Source: Propionibacterium sp. (GTDB lineage Bacteria > Actinomycetota > Actinomycetes > Propionibacteriales > Propionibacteriaceae). Taken from it: a DNA stretch of 6,029 bases. The DNA lies in contig DURG01000362.1 of assembly GCA_012837465.1 (NCBI GenBank), positions 1 to 6,029 of the forward strand, given 5' to 3'. Of the stretch, positions 5,443-6,029 are shown one piece after another; the stretch's first letter is position 1, and each line of letters opens with the position of its first letter. The notes under the pieces were generated by a model. It searched no databases, was not told the DNA's origin, and worked only from the letters and a program-made list of their open reading frames with translations. The position numbers and the translations under genes were made by a program.

Positions 5443-5835
5443 ATGGCGCTGTCTGAACAAGAGCAGAGGCTGCTCGAGCAGCTTGAGGCGTCCCTGAAGG
5501 CTGACGACCCCAAACTCGCCGACACCCTCAGCGGCACCACCCAGATCAAGGTCCACCGTCGCCGCGCAGCCATCGCAGGCCTCGCGTTCATCGCCGGTGT
5601 GATCGTCCTCCTCGTTGGCGTCCAGATCCATCCGGCCGTCAGCATCGTCGGCTTCCTGCTCATGCTCGGCGGCGTCCTGGTGGGCGTGAGCTCGTGGCAG
5701 CGCGTGGCAGATGACAACCCGCAGCCCAGCCGCCCGGGCCCCGGCGGCCCCCGCGTCTCCCCCACCTCGTCGAACCAGGAGTTCATGGACAAGCTCGAGG
5801 AGCGCTGGCGCCGCCGCCAGCAGGGCGACCTCTGA
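5443..5835 (+). CDS. DUF3040 small membrane protein
   Basis: This 130-residue protein belongs to DUF3040, a family confined to actinobacteria and often found near the dcw cluster. The N-terminal signature MALSEQEQRLLEQLEASL (1-18), followed by DDPKLADTL (21-29), is the family hallmark and is predicted helical and cytoplasmic. Two hydrophobic segments at about 43-61 and 64-84 form a membrane hairpin. A Pro/Gly-rich stretch (93-107) then leads to a charged C-terminal helix (EFMDKLEERWRRRQQ, 113-127). Both ends should therefore lie inside the cell. The function is not established; location suggests a role linked to division or envelope growth, which is inference. It has its own promoter and ribosome binding site, separated by 73 nt from the transglutaminase stop. 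Length and domain are complete. Confidence 0.92.
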   Translation: MALSEQEQRLLEQLEASLKADDPKLADTLSGTTQIKVHRRRAAIAGLAFIAGVIVLLVGVQIHPAVSIVGFLLMLGGVLVGVSSWQRVADDNPQPSRPGPGGPRVSPTSSNQEFMDKLEERWRRRQQGDL

Positions 5836-5840
5836 TCTCG

Positions 5841-5887
5841 CGCTGAGCACCAGCGAACGACGAAGGGCGCCTGCAGCTTGTCTGTGG
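5841..5887. repeat. Downstream repeat, copy C
   Basis: A perfect small hairpin, CGCTG (5841-5845) and CAGCG (5851-5855) around AGCAC, starts 5 nt after the DUF3040 stop. From 5852 the segment AGCGAACG, CGAAGGG, GCAGCTTG and a TGG end matches copy B at 5982-6020 with small differences, about 130 bp apart. It may act as a weak terminator, though no T-run follows. Confidence 0.6.
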
Positions 5888-5894
5888 CGGTGAC

Positions 5895-5961
5895 GACAGC
5901 CTGGTCCCTGAGCGTGTCGCGTCCGAGCTTGCGAGGACCGTGACACGTCGAAGGCGCTGTC
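5895..5961. repeat. Mosaic palindrome, copy D
   Basis: A 67-bp imperfect palindrome is built of three matching blocks: GACAGC (5895-5900) with GCTGTC (5956-5961), CGTGTC (5913-5918) with GACACG (5942-5947), and GTCC (5921-5924) with GGAC (5935-5938). The arms carry family words CCCTGAGC and GTCGAAGG, and the loop contains TGCGAGGA like the other copies. It is a non-coding, REP-like structure that could fold in either transcript. Confidence 0.6.
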
Positions 5962-6020
5962 CTGAGTGTTCGCGAGGTACGAGCGAACGTATCGAAGGGG
6001 CCCCCGCAGCTTGCCTTTGG
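5961..6020. repeat. Downstream repeat, copy B
   Basis: GAGTG (5964-5968), stem TTCGC (5969-5973), loop GAGGTACGA (5974-5982), stem GCGAA (5983-5987), then CGTATCGAAGGG (5988-5999). It corresponds position by position to copy A at 892-926, with the two outer stem pairs changed together. Its right half continues into a GCAGCTTG segment shared with copy C. The remaining bases to 6029 show nothing further. Confidence 0.65.
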
Positions 6021-6029
6021 GCTTTACAC

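Noticed and set aside
4239..5792. A 517-codon open frame on the minus strand opposite the transglutaminase and DUF3040 genes
   Set aside because: It is the mirror of two well-supported genes in GC-rich DNA, where antisense frames stay open by codon bias. Its product is low-complexity and Gly/Arg-rich, with no recognisable domain.
5836..6029. CRISPR array or tRNA gene in the right-end repeats
   Set aside because: The repeats are imperfect, differently spaced and structurally mixed, with no uniform spacers. No cloverleaf or TpsiC-like arm (GTTCRANYC) is present.

Overview
The window is chromosomal DNA from a high-GC actinobacterium. Third codon positions are almost always G or C, several genes start with GTG, and the gene content is actinobacterial: DUF3040 and a MoxR/DUF58/transglutaminase operon facing mraZ. 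A relative of the Propionibacteriaceae is plausible, but that is an impression from the protein sequences and was not tested.

Layout: on the minus strand, running off the left edge, lies the start of the division and cell-wall (dcw) cluster: mraZ (747-310), then a 133-nt spacer with two stem-loops, then the first 58 codons of rsmH (176-1). A 248-bp divergent control region (748-995) holds a helically phased array of MraZ boxes abutting the mraZ ribosome binding site, followed by repeat-derived hairpins. On the plus strand is a tightly packed three-gene operon: a MoxR-type AAA+ ATPase (996-1961), a DUF58 membrane protein (1966-3198) and a TgpA-like membrane transglutaminase (3195-5369). The junctions are a 4-nt gap and an ATGA overlap. 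A separate small DUF3040 membrane-protein gene (5443-5835) follows with its own promoter. The right end (5836-6029) is non-coding and built of related, degenerate hairpin repeats. One of these is homologous to the repeat between mraZ and moxR.

How the genes may work together: MraZ is the autorepressor and regulator of the dcw cluster, and RsmH methylates 16S rRNA. In the divergent operon, the MoxR ATPase is expected to act as a chaperone-like remodeler, with DUF58 as its membrane-bound partner and the transglutaminase-like protein placing a Cys-His-Glu papain-like domain outside the membrane. The module is widespread, but its substrate is unknown in most bacteria. Its position beside dcw suggests, without proving, a role in envelope assembly.

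No wholly new gene system is evident. The observations most worth following are the repeat pair whose stem arms differ by compensatory changes, the seven-position phased MraZ-box array, and the mosaic palindrome downstream of DUF3040.
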